Notes under the pieces: model-generated
The model's input: only the letters and a program-made list of their open reading frames with translations
Database searches by the model: none
Told to the model about the DNA's origin: nothing
NCBI GenBank assembly: GCA_020050835.1
Contig: JAGVKB010000093.1
Coordinates: 1-64,000, forward strand
Source: Candidatus Obscuribacterales bacterium
Lineage (GTDB): Bacteria; Cyanobacteriota; Vampirovibrionia; Obscuribacterales; Obscuribacteraceae
Length of the DNA: 64,000 nt
Direction of reading: 5' to 3'
In this document: piece after piece, positions 33,823 to 43,121 of the stretch
Layout of the letters: the number at the start of each line of letters is the position of its first letter
How positions within the stretch are numbered: position 1 is the first letter of the stretch
Made by a program: the position numbers and the translations under genes

Positions 33823-33843
33823 CTGTAATTGCCTGAGACTAGG

Positions 33844-36405
33844 TTAGAGGCTTGAACCGCAGTTACCGTTATTTTCTCTGCTCCCCATTGGCGAGAAGCA
33901 AAAACAATCTTGTGGTTGGCTCCAAGTCGAAGCGCCAGCTGAGACTACACCCTGCCGAGCACAGAGTTTTTCAACTCTAGACCCGAGCTTAAGAACGCCG
34001 AGAAGTCCGTGAAATCCTGATGATGGAAGGAAGTGGTACTTGTCAAAACTACTTATTCTCGTAGGATACTTTGCCGCGACGGCTGCATTTAGTTCGCCGC
34101 CCCAATCTGCGTTTGGATCTACGAGGCGGTAATTGCGATCCTTGTTGGTTGCTTGTTCGCGATACTCAAATGATCTATCAATTCCGTCTGGTACTTCTAG
34201 CTTTATGGGCGTTAGCCAGCTGGGCAGCGGATCTCCTGGCGAGTTGGATGGTTGAACTGCTAATTGGAAACGGTTCGAGTCGTCTAGAAAAATATAGGCC
34301 ATCGCACCCATTGGGATGTGCTTCGTGCTGGAAAGTATCGCTTCAATCTCGCTTGCTGGGGATTGTGGGGACATTTCGCGCATGCGCTGAAAGAGCAGGT
34401 CGTACACGAACTTTACGTTAGGATCACTTGTACGGTTAAACAAAAGTGTTCTAAGTGTACCGTCAGTTGTGAACGGGCCGTTTTGCCCGCCATTTAGGAG
34501 ACTCACTCGCCTGGCGTCCTCCGGATTACGATCTTTCATTCCTGACTCATATTGATCTGCCGTAAAATTTAGTGTGGGACGCCAACTGCCCTCCCCGTGA
34601 TCTGTCCAGAAGCACAGTGAGCATGGTGCAGTCACGAAACTAAACATTAGACCAGTCGTGTCGATGCTGTAGTCCCCACCCAACCAATCATAAAAGCACT
34701 TGTGTTTTCCTTCATTCTCCGGTGTGACCCGGCAAACATCAGAAGGATTCGGTCCGCCATAGTGAGTTATTCCGGCTCCTGGACTGGACATTGCTGGTAA
34801 GTACCCATACATTGGCTTGAAGCCTGGATTGAAAGGATTCATGAAGGACCCAACGTCATAACTTGGTACTTCGCAATTAAGGGCAAAAACACAAATGATT
34901 TGAATTGCGCACATCGCCCAATAGCATGGCTTAAAACAAGCCATGAACGCCATTGACAGGAGGCAGATAATAGTGCAAATTCCAGCAGCAGCTATGTTTA
35001 TACCTAAAATTCCCAGGGCGAAACAAGCAATCGACATGATGCCGTTGCCTTCCATCGCGTAGCTATTGTCTCCCCAGCGATTTTCTACTGGATTGAACAA
35101 GGACCTGCCCATCACTGTGTTTGCTTCCTGTGAGCTCAGTCCCTGATTCATGTTTCGCGAATACTCACTAACAATCTGACGATTGGACGCTTCAATCACA
35201 TGTAGATTGCCTGCCCCGCCAGATTCACTCACGCCGGGCATGTTTTCGATTCTGATAAAACCCCTGACGTTTTGTAGAACTAATCCAGACGTCATATCCT
35301 GACTGGCTGCGAATGCTCTAAGCTCCATGTCTTTAGTTGCTTTCTCTACTTTTGCAAGGGCTGAGAAGTGAAAGGCGTTTGGTGGAATCTCTGGCGGATT
35401 TGCGGTTGTAATTGGGGAAGCAATATTGCTGCAGACTTTATCTGGTCCATACCTGGTTTCAGAAATTAAATGAGGTTTCTTTTCGTGATCCAGCGGCACA
35501 AACATAAAGTTGAGAGCCGGACCGCCCGTCAAAGGCACCGAACAAGGAATGTATCCTCGTAGGAACTTTCCATTTAGTGGTTGGGTGCTGATGTTGTTCA
35601 GTGCAAGTAACCCAATGGTTGTCTGCTCGGTATCGTATTGAATGTTGCTGTCTTTTCCGCGATAGGTATATGAATTGTGATAGTCGTCTTCTCTTATTGC
35701 TTCGCCAGTCTGCCAATTCATCATTCGAACGGTGTTGACATTTGCAAGCTGATGGAACTTCTTGTGAAGTGGATTCGTTACCCCTGGTTCAGCCTGAGTC
35801 TGGTCTGAATCATTAATAAGCGCTTGAGCCAGTCTCTTGCTTATATCTGCTGCCGTCTGCTGAATTTGACGTGCATGTGTTACTGCAGTTGGCGTGGCGA
35901 GTCCCTGCTGTTGCATGCGCTGTACGTTGAGAGCTTCGAGGAGCGCCAGTCCCCAAACACCATTTATTCCCTGGAGATCGATATAGAAATTGCCATCATC
36001 TGGCGGAACAGAGCCTGGAAAGTTGGTTAGCTCGATCTCTTTGACTTTCTTAGCTACGCCGGAGAATTCGATAACTTCATCTAGTCCGGTTGTGGGATTG
36101 GAATGTGTGAGTTGTACTCTTGGCGCCCAGAGAGCTCTCTTCGCTACTTGCAGTGTTCCACCGTCGACAGCGTTTTGGATTTCCTTTGAGCCGCCGAAAA
36201 ACTGGATCAGAAAGAAAATGCCGACACCAACCACAACCAGCAGGAAGGCGACGGTTGCCACCATTGGCATGGTTTGCCCGCGCCCTGCGCCTCTGTGCCA
36301 AAGCTTTGGACCACGCAGAATGTTGGGGTTGATACCGTTGAGAGCGAGTGTTACCAGTAGTGATGCATGAAGCGACTTCAGGTCATTCGCTTTTTGGCGT
36401 TTCAT
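33844..36405 (-). CDS. TadG-like pseudopilin protein with a hydrophobic Cys-rich insert
   Basis: ATG 36405 with GGGGGG upstream is preferred. An upstream ATG at 36438 overlaps a TATAAT-like -10. After a basic N-region the protein has GRGQTMPMVATVAFLLVVVG, the Tad pseudopilin-type membrane segment, then a long extracellular part. Near residues 455-515 lies an unusual hydrophobic stretch rich in Cys (CFALGILGINIAAAGICTII, ACFKPCYWAMCAIQIIC). TadG proteins often carry a vWA domain; none is evident here. The opposite strand 140 bases away begins the TadE-like operon. It probably forms part of a Tad-type pilus or secretion apparatus. Confidence 0.75.
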   Translation of the reverse strand: MKRQKANDLKSLHASLLVTLALNGINPNILRGPKLWHRGAGRGQTMPMVATVAFLLVVVGVGIFFLIQFFGGSKEIQNAVDGGTLQVAKRALWAPRVQLTHSNPTTGLDEVIEFSGVAKKVKEIELTNFPGSVPPDDGNFYIDLQGINGVWGLALLEALNVQRMQQQGLATPTAVTHARQIQQTAADISKRLAQALINDSDQTQAEPGVTNPLHKKFHQLANVNTVRMMNWQTGEAIREDDYHNSYTYRGKDSNIQYDTEQTTIGLLALNNISTQPLNGKFLRGYIPCSVPLTGGPALNFMFVPLDHEKKPHLISETRYGPDKVCSNIASPITTANPPEIPPNAFHFSALAKVEKATKDMELRAFAASQDMTSGLVLQNVRGFIRIENMPGVSESGGAGNLHVIEASNRQIVSEYSRNMNQGLSSQEANTVMGRSLFNPVENRWGDNSYAMEGNGIMSIACFALGILGINIAAAGICTIICLLSMAFMACFKPCYWAMCAIQIICVFALNCEVPSYDVGSFMNPFNPGFKPMYGYLPAMSSPGAGITHYGGPNPSDVCRVTPENEGKHKCFYDWLGGDYSIDTTGLMFSFVTAPCSLCFWTDHGEGSWRPTLNFTADQYESGMKDRNPEDARRVSLLNGGQNGPFTTDGTLRTLLFNRTSDPNVKFVYDLLFQRMREMSPQSPASEIEAILSSTKHIPMGAMAYIFLDDSNRFQLAVQPSNSPGDPLPSWLTPIKLEVPDGIDRSFEYREQATNKDRNYRLVDPNADWGGELNAAVAAKYPTRISSFDKYHFLPSSGFHGLLGVLKLGSRVEKLCARQGVVSAGASTWSQPQDCFCFSPMGSRENNGNCGSSL

Positions 36406-36698
36406 TCCAAGCCCCCCGAGACATACGGTCCGCGGCATTATAGAGTCGTCAGTATAGTATAATCGCTACTGGTAGTGCAATTGACGGATCGGGGTCCTTG
36501 GCCGTCAGTGTTTACTAGGTGTAGATCTGCGAGTTTGTTGTGTTGTGAGGGTTTCGGTGGGCGCGCAAGATCGGCGTGACAGAAGCCTGGTCGTCAAGCG
36601 AATGTTGGGTTTCTCTGGTTTTAGTAGTCAGTTGGTGGGAGTGGTGAAGCGATTTGCAGATAGGCAGCAGGATTTTGCCTCCGATGTCAAAGCGGAGC

Positions 36699-36723
36699 AG
36701 GCGATGCATGGCATCGCCCCTAC
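36699..36723 (-). repeat. GTAG-headed REP-like hairpin
   Basis: On the minus strand GTAG is followed by GGGCGATGC, loop CAT and GCATCGCC. The stem and loop match the 21635 and 44894 copies except for the last base pair. On the plus strand its ATG (36704) is in frame with the following gene. Confidence 0.7.
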
Positions 36724-37378
36724 GGCATGGCAATCCTTCGCGCGACCTGTTAAACGAGCAGTCAAGCGATCAGTCGAGCGAACAGTCAAGCGATCGGTAA
36801 GGTTAGTTGGTTTAGTCGTTATCGCTTTGTTGGTAACTAATTGCCACCAGGGATGGTGTGCTCCGGGGCAGAACCTCGGGGGCAAGCCCACGGCTATTTC
36901 TGCGGCTCCATCCAATAACTCAGGCGTGGTTTCTCCAGATAACTTTCAACTTCCGATTCGCCTTGGTTATAGTGCGGCTTCAAAGTTTCCCGAGATAATC
37001 GCCAAGCTGTTCTGCTATTGCGGTTGCGATCAAGCTAACAATCACGACAGCTTACTTACCTGCTTTCGGTCGGATCATGGTGCTGACTGCCAGATTTGTC
37101 AGGAAGAGGCGATTGTGGCGTCGCAGCTGGCATCGAGAGCGTGCTCGCTAAAAGAGATTCAGGCGAAGATAGAATCGTCCTTTGGAAAGAAGTATCCATT
37201 CAAGCAGCCATCCGCTGCCTTGAAGAAGTACCGAGAAGGACTAGCTGCGAAGGGTATTCAGATTGCAATTCCAGCGCGCCAGGCTAATAGTAGCGGCAGC
37301 CAGGGTGCCGCTCAGAATTTGAGTGGACACAAGCCAGGCGCATGCTGTGCAGACGGCGAGGGGAAAAAGAAAAAATGA
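36704..37378 (+). CDS. Exported protein with a FCYCGC cysteine motif
   Basis: The frame is open from GTG 36545, but ATG 36704, with GGAG seven bases upstream, is a better start; this ATG lies inside a REP-like hairpin. The N-region is basic and built from 12-base repeats ([RS]VKR, 36748-36800), then a signal segment (LVGLVVIALLVTNC). The mature part has KLFCYCGCDQ, then TCFRSDHGADCQICQEEA and a helical ending. This resembles 'PCYCGC'-type lipoprotein domains, in which Cys clusters probably bind metal or form disulphides. The lipobox is imperfect. Its TGA overlaps the next ATG by four bases, so it is the first gene of the TadE operon. Confidence 0.75.
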   Translation: MHGIAPTAWQSFARPVKRAVKRSVERTVKRSVRLVGLVVIALLVTNCHQGWCAPGQNLGGKPTAISAAPSNNSGVVSPDNFQLPIRLGYSAASKFPEIIAKLFCYCGCDQANNHDSLLTCFRSDHGADCQICQEEAIVASQLASRACSLKEIQAKIESSFGKKYPFKQPSAALKKYREGLAAKGIQIAIPARQANSSGSQGAAQNLSGHKPGACCADGEGKKKK

Positions 37379-37890
37379 AAGCAGCGTGTACGGAAGCTAT
37401 TTGCAGACCTACTTTGCGCAGAGCTGGGAGAAGATCGAAGAGAGGCGGAACTATCGCTGACTTTGCTCCGGCAATGTTCATTTTGTTTGTCATAATTACC
37501 TTCCCGATGATTGACTTGCTGTGCGTAGCGCTTGTTTACAACGCCGCTTCCATCCTAAATACGAATCAAGCGCGAGAGGCTGCATTAGAGCCATTTGCGG
37601 AAGCACGAGACAATCCGGCTGGAATGGTGCAGAAAACACTTGTGGACAATTGGAAGAACAATGGGATTGGTAAGTTCTGCAAGATACAGGGAGATCCTCA
37701 GACTACGGTTCGATACAAGACGGGATCGGCTGGAGACAAACTAGTAGAAGTGACGACAAGCGTGGTAGTTAGTCCGCTAGTTCCTGTGCCATTCTTTTTT
37801 GGGGTGCCTGGACTGAATGCTCCTGTCCCGCTTCAGTTCACCACTCAAAGAGTTGTTGAGAATCCGGACAATGCTCCCCCGGGTGTTTAA
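37375..37890 (+). CDS. TadE-like minor pseudopilin (first)
   Basis: ATG 37375 overlaps the stop of the previous gene (ATGA). The protein has a basic N-region, a single membrane segment (FAPAMFILFVIITFPMIDLL) of the kind found in Tad pilus minor proteins, then NQAREAALE and a soluble beta-rich domain ending in VPLQFTTQRVVE. It lacks the strict GQ..E start of TadE but shares length and layout with it. It probably helps build the pilus together with the 33844 and 37915 products. Confidence 0.7.
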   Translation: MKAACTEAICRPTLRRAGRRSKRGGTIADFAPAMFILFVIITFPMIDLLCVALVYNAASILNTNQAREAALEPFAEARDNPAGMVQKTLVDNWKNNGIGKFCKIQGDPQTTVRYKTGSAGDKLVEVTTSVVVSPLVPVPFFFGVPGLNAPVPLQFTTQRVVENPDNAPPGV

Positions 37891-37914
37891 ACAAGCTTGC
37901 CGCTAGGAGAATGC

Positions 37915-38325
37915 ATGAGCGCTTATCGAACGAAACACAGAAAAAAGTCGTGTGGGCAAAGCATGCTCGAGATAACCGCTGGGCTATTTGTGCTTGTGCC
38001 GCTGGTGCTATTCCTGTTTGATATGTACGTGATGGCGCTGAGCAATCAGCTGGTAGATAACTTCGCTAAAGATGCGGCGCGAGCCGCAGCCAATCAGCCA
38101 GATCAAGGCGCTGCCCAAACTGCGGCGACTAAGGCTCTTGAGAATTTTAAGCGCTCTGATTATGTGCGCAGTATGGTGATTGAGAACGTCAACTATGTTC
38201 CTAATGAAACAGTGACCGTAAAGGTCAAGATGGAAGTGCATCTTCCTGTGCCGTTCCCGGTTATGAATAATGATCCAGTGTTTGTCGCTCAGGCAATTCA
38301 GCCAATCGTTACCGTTTCCAGATAG
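37915..38325 (+). CDS. TadE-like minor pseudopilin (second)
   Basis: ATG 37915 has AGGAGA upstream. The product begins with basic residues, then GQSMLEITAGLFVLVPLVLF, a typical TadE-type segment with the conserved Glu, followed by a Gln/Ala-rich helix and a beta domain with VTVKVKMEVHLPVPFPVM. Operonic with the two genes before it. No Tad ATPase, prepilin peptidase or outer ring gene appears in the window. Confidence 0.8.
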   Translation: MSAYRTKHRKKSCGQSMLEITAGLFVLVPLVLFLFDMYVMALSNQLVDNFAKDAARAAANQPDQGAAQTAATKALENFKRSDYVRSMVIENVNYVPNETVTVKVKMEVHLPVPFPVMNNDPVFVAQAIQPIVTVSR

Positions 38326-38407
38326 CGAACCGCTGGCAAGAGCAGGATCAAGATTCGAATCGTCCAGGAGAAGTAGTAATTGATCGACCGGAGACGATGC
38401 GAGATCC

Positions 38408-39784
38408 TCACCTGCTTGCCTGTTTTGACTCGTCTATTTGATCCCCTGAGCGAGCGGAGTTGTTGTTCAGGGCTATCGGTTGAGAGGCTTTCGTATTCTT
38501 TAGGGAATCGAGTCGCACCACTCGCTTGCAATAACCCGGTCTGCTTTCGTCGCTCGGTCCTAGCTCGTTAAGCCAGCGAGCAAAGCGCGCAAACTTGTTG
38601 CCGTCCCCTTCTTTCTCGGCTAGAAAGGTAAGCCCTTCGCTCGGTTGATTGTTGCAGCTCATGTTAGCCACAAGCTCGAATGGAAAGTGGTGCCCAATCC
38701 AGCGTTTGTCGATGGCGGTGAAGTCGATTTTCTCCAGTCTTGCTGGTTGCTGAGCTTCAGAAGCCCCTTGCCGGTGAGAGCCGTGTCTGTGGTTGAAAGG
38801 CCTCATTACAGATTGTCTGGCGGCGCTGAACGACTGCTGAGGCGTTGATACCATTGCCAGCATCGATCCAACTCCTTCGCCTAAGCGATAGTATCCGCCC
38901 GAGATCAGCTGAATGAATGGAAGGACTTTATCGCGGTTGGATACATACAAACGAACTTTCACGCCGCGTTGCCTGTAGCTCATGACGTAATGCTTGAAGG
39001 TTTCAGCGTCGATGTCCGGAGACACGAGTGCGACGTCTTGAATGATATTGGTCCTGCGCAGCACCGGCACCGATCGTGCTAGAAGCCGATTGCCAACGCT
39101 GTGAGCGACCAGGCTTACGTTGATTGGATGTTGTTCCGAGAAAGATTCTAGATCGCGAATGAAGGTGTTGTAGTGCTCTTGCGACCACTCGGCGTTGCCC
39201 TCGTCTACTCTGTAGTTGTGCAGGTGGCCGACAGACGGCCATGAATAGACGACAATTGGGCATTCCATATAATACGCAAGCTCGGCGGCGTCGGCGGCAG
39301 CGTCTTCGAATGGATCTGCTGCGCCATGCACGAACAAGCATAAATGTTTGTTCTGGGATTGATCGAGTGCTTTTGCGAGCCGTCCGAAAAACTCTTTCTC
39401 TTGAGCTTCCGGTGTTTCGGTCTCTATCATCTCTTTGCGCGACACTTTTGCTTTGACTCTCTCGGCGCTTTCCCAGCCCAGTCGATTGAAGGTAGTGCCC
39501 GGTTTTCTGTTCTTCTTGTTTTCGACTGGCAGGTAAGCCGTTCCATAGTACATATGATGAAGGCAGTTAACCGTATACCGGCGGTTGGATCCGAAGCTGT
39601 CACCTTCCTTGTCTCTGTCGGTCACGTAATAGACCGGAATCATTACGTACTTGGGCGCTGCTCCTTGAGTATCAGTACTTTCAGCCCGTGCGTCGAGTGG
39701 AAATCCGAACAGCTGCGCAGCTACAACAAGCACGATTGCCACAAGAAGCAAAACACTCAATCCGAAAGTCCTAGCGATTTGCAT
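38408..39784 (-). CDS. Secreted DUF900-type alpha/beta hydrolase
   Basis: ATG 39784 fits the signal peptide (LSVLLLVAIVLVVAAQLFGF). After a short linker the protein has YYVTDRD, then a hydrolase core: LFVHGAADPF near the oxyanion loop, nucleophile Ser in VAHSVGNRLL, and DIDAETF, as in DUF900 esterase/lipase-like proteins. The catalytic Ser is present; the other triad members are not certain from sequence alone. It lies next to the MerR-VIT/vWA operon on the opposite strand. Probably acts outside the inner membrane; substrate unknown. Confidence 0.8.
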   Translation of the reverse strand: MQIARTFGLSVLLLVAIVLVVAAQLFGFPLDARAESTDTQGAAPKYVMIPVYYVTDRDKEGDSFGSNRRYTVNCLHHMYYGTAYLPVENKKNRKPGTTFNRLGWESAERVKAKVSRKEMIETETPEAQEKEFFGRLAKALDQSQNKHLCLFVHGAADPFEDAAADAAELAYYMECPIVVYSWPSVGHLHNYRVDEGNAEWSQEHYNTFIRDLESFSEQHPINVSLVAHSVGNRLLARSVPVLRRTNIIQDVALVSPDIDAETFKHYVMSYRQRGVKVRLYVSNRDKVLPFIQLISGGYYRLGEGVGSMLAMVSTPQQSFSAARQSVMRPFNHRHGSHRQGASEAQQPARLEKIDFTAIDKRWIGHHFPFELVANMSCNNQPSEGLTFLAEKEGDGNKFARFARWLNELGPSDESRPGYCKRVVRLDSLKNTKASQPIALNNNSARSGDQIDESKQASR

Positions 39785-39928
39785 AGTTAGTGTTTTCCTG
39801 CTGATTCTGAGATTCCAATTGAAAGGGACGGGAGTGGCTGGTCCCGTTCTATTGCTCTGCACCGGATAAAGGTATAGCGATCCGACCATTAAGTCAAAAA
39901 TGGTTGTAATCCAACATTCTTGACGACC

Positions 39929-39957
39929 TTGACAGCATTACAGTAATTTTGTACAAT
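39929..39957 (+). promoter_or_regulatory. MerR-type promoter with palindromic operator
   Basis: TTGACA (39929-39934) and TACAAT (39952-39957) are separated by 17 bases. A dyad spans the elements: GACAGCATT at 39931-39939 against AATACTGTC further on (39955-39963). The arrangement fits binding by the MerR protein encoded next, and the predicted start point is at or near the ATG 39964, giving a leaderless transcript. Confidence 0.65.
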
Positions 39958-39963
39958 ACTGTC

Positions 39964-40458
39964 ATGATGACTGAACAACCAATGCCGCTAACCCTCGAGG
40001 AGCTTTCGAATGAAGTCGCAAGCCACCTGGAGCAGCACGGACTGTTGGGTGCGCAGCAGGATCACCGGGTATCCTCGGTGCCGGATGCCAGAACCATTCG
40101 GTACTACACGACGCTCGGGCTTCTCGACAGACCGCGCATGGACGGGCGCCAGGCTCGATATGGCAGAAGGCATGTATTGCAGCTCCTGGCTGTGAAGGCT
40201 TTGCAGGGCGCGTCTATGCCTCTGTCCGAGATTCAGTCGCGGCTCTATGGGCGTAGCGATGCTGAGTTGACAGCTCTGCTCGCCAGCTTGTCCGAAGAAA
40301 GAGTTGTTCGAAAAGAGGAGGAATCGGTTCGCCCGCTCATTTGGAGAGAGCTTGTCATTGAGCCGGGATTGAGGCTCATGGTCGAGGAGGGGTGGACGCT
40401 CAAAGCAGACCGGTCGACCTTGGAAGAGAGAATTCGCGCGGTGCTATCTGCGCTGTGA
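39964..40458 (+). CDS. MerR-family transcription regulator
   Basis: ATG 39964 (or 39967) is taken instead of an upstream TTG that falls in the promoter. The protein shows the winged-helix recognition region PDARTIRYYTTLGLLDRPR, DGRQARYGRRHVLQLLAV and ALQGASMPLSEIQSRL, typical of MerR DNA-binding domains, followed by a long helix. The C-terminal part is short, with no known ligand domain. It probably controls its own promoter and the VIT/vWA gene 35 bases downstream. Confidence 0.85.
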   Translation: MMTEQPMPLTLEELSNEVASHLEQHGLLGAQQDHRVSSVPDARTIRYYTTLGLLDRPRMDGRQARYGRRHVLQLLAVKALQGASMPLSEIQSRLYGRSDAELTALLASLSEERVVRKEEESVRPLIWRELVIEPGLRLMVEEGWTLKADRSTLEERIRAVLSAL

Positions 40459-40492
40459 ACCTCCCGGTTCGGGAGAAATGGAGGAATTGACG

Positions 40493-43084
40493 ATGAATAC
40501 GACTGCACCAAGTGAGCCGATACCGGTGCTGGAATTCCCAGGTGCGACGCATGAACGCGGACTGGGAATGCTGGAAGTGACTCGGCCGAATGGACGGGTG
40601 AGCCTGCCGCTTTCCGGTGTCAAGATTGCTGCATCGGTTGCCGACCGGGTAGCCTCAGTCACAGTCGAGCAGTCGTTCTCCAATTCCTATAGCGACCCTT
40701 TAGAGGCGATTTATATCTTTCCGTTGTCGCCCGGCTGCGCCGTCAGCAATTTTGAAATGAAGGTGGGCGCGCGGGTCATCATAGGTAAGGTGGAAGAACG
40801 AGGCGAGGCCAGACAGCAGTACCAGCAGGCCCTGGATGACGGCAAGCGTGCCGCTCTATTGGAGCAAGAGCGTGACGATGTATTTACGGTTCACGTTGGA
40901 AATCTCCCTCCCGGTGAAGAGGTCACCGTGCTCCTGAGCTATTCGGAGCGGCTACCGTACTTCGAAGACGGTAAGACGGAGATAAGGCTGCCGCTTGTCG
41001 TTGCGCCTCGATACATTCCAGGCTATCCGCTGGCCGCCGACTCAGTTGGTGATGGAACTGAATGCGACACCAATATCGTGCCTGATGCGTCGCGGATTTC
41101 GCCACCACGATTGGTGCCTGGTCTCGATCCGAAAGTGGCGCTTAACTTGTCGGTCGAACTTCGCCAGGCTGGGGGAGCGATCAACGATCTCGCCTGTTCT
41201 CAACATGCGATGAAGCTGGCTCTGGGGAGTGATGCGATCAAAGTCGAGCTGTCTCGCACTGACGAGCGCCTTGACAGAGATTTCGTACTACGCTGGCGCT
41301 TAGTGTCCGATGCGGTCAAGTCGAAACTGATTGTTCACCGAGCAGCCGACGGGACGGCTTATGGCATGCTCTCGGTGCTGCCGCCCAGGCGAGAAGGATA
41401 TCTCGGTGCCGCCCGTGATGTGGTTTTTGTTGTCGATCGCTCGGGCTCGATGCGGGGCATCAAGATGGCGTCGGCTGCCCGAGCCTGTTCGACACTACTG
41501 TCAACACTGGGGCCGCGCGACCGATTCGCGATTCAAGCGTTTGATAATGTCACCGAGTGGCTAATACCGGCCGGACGGATGGCTGGAGAAGACCGTTTCG
41601 AGTGGGCTGACGAAAGTGGGATAGAGCGCGGACATCAGTACTTACGCAAGATTGACGCCCGCGGCGGTACGGAAATGGATGGAGCGCTGGCGGATGCCTT
41701 CAAGGCGATTTCGCGGCGCACGGAAGATGAGGGTCGAGTACCGGTAGTTGTTGTTTTGACCGATGGTGAAGTCGGCGACGAATCGAGAGTTCTGAAACGC
41801 ATTCAAACTGAGCTGGGTGAGGCCAGGTTGTTTACGGTCGGAATAGATACTGCCGTTAACGATGGACTGCTCAGAAGAGTGGCAAATCTCGGCGGCGGCA
41901 CGGCAACTTTCGTGGCGCCTGGAACACAGTTGGAAGAGGCGCTGCTTGCGGTCGGCAGAGAGATAGGCAGCCCGCTGGTAGTCGACCTCCAACTGGACGT
42001 CGCTGGCGGGAAGTTTGAAAGGCAGTCACTTGCGCCAATGAGAGTGCCTGATTTATATGCCGGAAGAGCCGTGACAGCATTCTTCAAGTTTAGTGGCAAG
42101 GTGAAGATTCGAGTGAAGGGTCGATTCCTGGACGGCCGCAAGTTCGATCAAAATGTCGAAGCGCAAGAGATAGATCTCCCCGCCATCTCACAATTGTGGG
42201 CTAAGGCGCATATTACAGATCTCGAAGACCTGTATCGGATTCAGCCGAAGAAGCAGGCTGAGCTGCAGGGAGAGATAACAAGAATTGCTGTCGAGCATGC
42301 TTTGCTAACACGCTTCACCGCCTTCGTGGTGATCGATCAGTCCGAGGTAGTTAACGCTGACGGCAGTATTCGCAAAATAGTACAGCCGGTCGAAAACCCG
42401 GCAGCTTGGGAATCAGATGATTTACTCGCGGCTCCTGCCGGCGCCCATTTCCCCTTTTTACAATCGGCGCCACCGCCTAGCGGCCCGGCTGGAGCCCGTG
42501 GGGCTATCGCAAAGATGCCTGATCTGTTATTCAACAAGACCGATTCCTCGCAGGATTTGTGTTGGGGTTCGGCTCCGGCGCCTGCTCAAGCGAGGCGAGA
42601 ACTATCGGACCGCGCAAGCAATTCTCCGCCGCCACAACCTTCTGCTCCCGCTGCACCGGCCACCGATTTCTTCGATCTGGTTCAGCCGGATGCCAAGGAG
42701 AAGCGCAAGGACAATACTGCGGAGTCCAACAGCATCAAGGAAGCGATGGTTGCTTTCGAGCGAGCCGCAGAGCATGCTTTCAAAGAGCTAAGCGCTGGTC
42801 GAATTCCGGAAGCTGAGCCGATTGAGCGAGCACGAAAGGAGCTCTTGCGGATGTTGGCGACTACTGATGCCGGCACCAGAGTACCCGTTCTGCAGAAGTT
42901 TCTCCGAGGGGCTGCCGTCGAAATGATAGCGGCGCTGAAGGATAAATCGGCTAAGCCGGATCGATTAGTCCTCCTGTTCGAAGGTCACATCAAGACTTTG
43001 CGTGAGGCGCAAACTGAGTTGTCTAACGTCTTGACCGTAAAAGCTAGTGGCGGTGGAAAGCGGTTCTGGGAGTCTTCGATTTAA
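40493..43084 (+). CDS. VIT and von Willebrand A domain protein
   Basis: ATG 40493 has GGAGGA 7 bases upstream; ATG 40478 is the alternative. The protein contains a VIT domain (about residues 30-150; VTVEQSFSNSYSDPLEAIYI and FTVHVGNLPPGEEVTVLLSY), then a vWA domain with the metal-ion site DRSGS near residue 314, and TDGEVGDE later. The C-terminal third is Pro/Ala/Gln-rich and then helical. No signal peptide or membrane segment is seen. VIT/vWA proteins often work in metal-dependent complexes. It is probably co-expressed with the MerR gene. Confidence 0.85.
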   Translation: MNTTAPSEPIPVLEFPGATHERGLGMLEVTRPNGRVSLPLSGVKIAASVADRVASVTVEQSFSNSYSDPLEAIYIFPLSPGCAVSNFEMKVGARVIIGKVEERGEARQQYQQALDDGKRAALLEQERDDVFTVHVGNLPPGEEVTVLLSYSERLPYFEDGKTEIRLPLVVAPRYIPGYPLAADSVGDGTECDTNIVPDASRISPPRLVPGLDPKVALNLSVELRQAGGAINDLACSQHAMKLALGSDAIKVELSRTDERLDRDFVLRWRLVSDAVKSKLIVHRAADGTAYGMLSVLPPRREGYLGAARDVVFVVDRSGSMRGIKMASAARACSTLLSTLGPRDRFAIQAFDNVTEWLIPAGRMAGEDRFEWADESGIERGHQYLRKIDARGGTEMDGALADAFKAISRRTEDEGRVPVVVVLTDGEVGDESRVLKRIQTELGEARLFTVGIDTAVNDGLLRRVANLGGGTATFVAPGTQLEEALLAVGREIGSPLVVDLQLDVAGGKFERQSLAPMRVPDLYAGRAVTAFFKFSGKVKIRVKGRFLDGRKFDQNVEAQEIDLPAISQLWAKAHITDLEDLYRIQPKKQAELQGEITRIAVEHALLTRFTAFVVIDQSEVVNADGSIRKIVQPVENPAAWESDDLLAAPAGAHFPFLQSAPPPSGPAGARGAIAKMPDLLFNKTDSSQDLCWGSAPAPAQARRELSDRASNSPPPQPSAPAAPATDFFDLVQPDAKEKRKDNTAESNSIKEAMVAFERAAEHAFKELSAGRIPEAEPIERARKELLRMLATTDAGTRVPVLQKFLRGAAVEMIAALKDKSAKPDRLVLLFEGHIKTLREAQTELSNVLTVKASGGGKRFWESSI

Positions 43085-43121
43085 GCAAGGTGTCCCCGAC
43101 AGACAGCTGGGAGAGCAGCAA

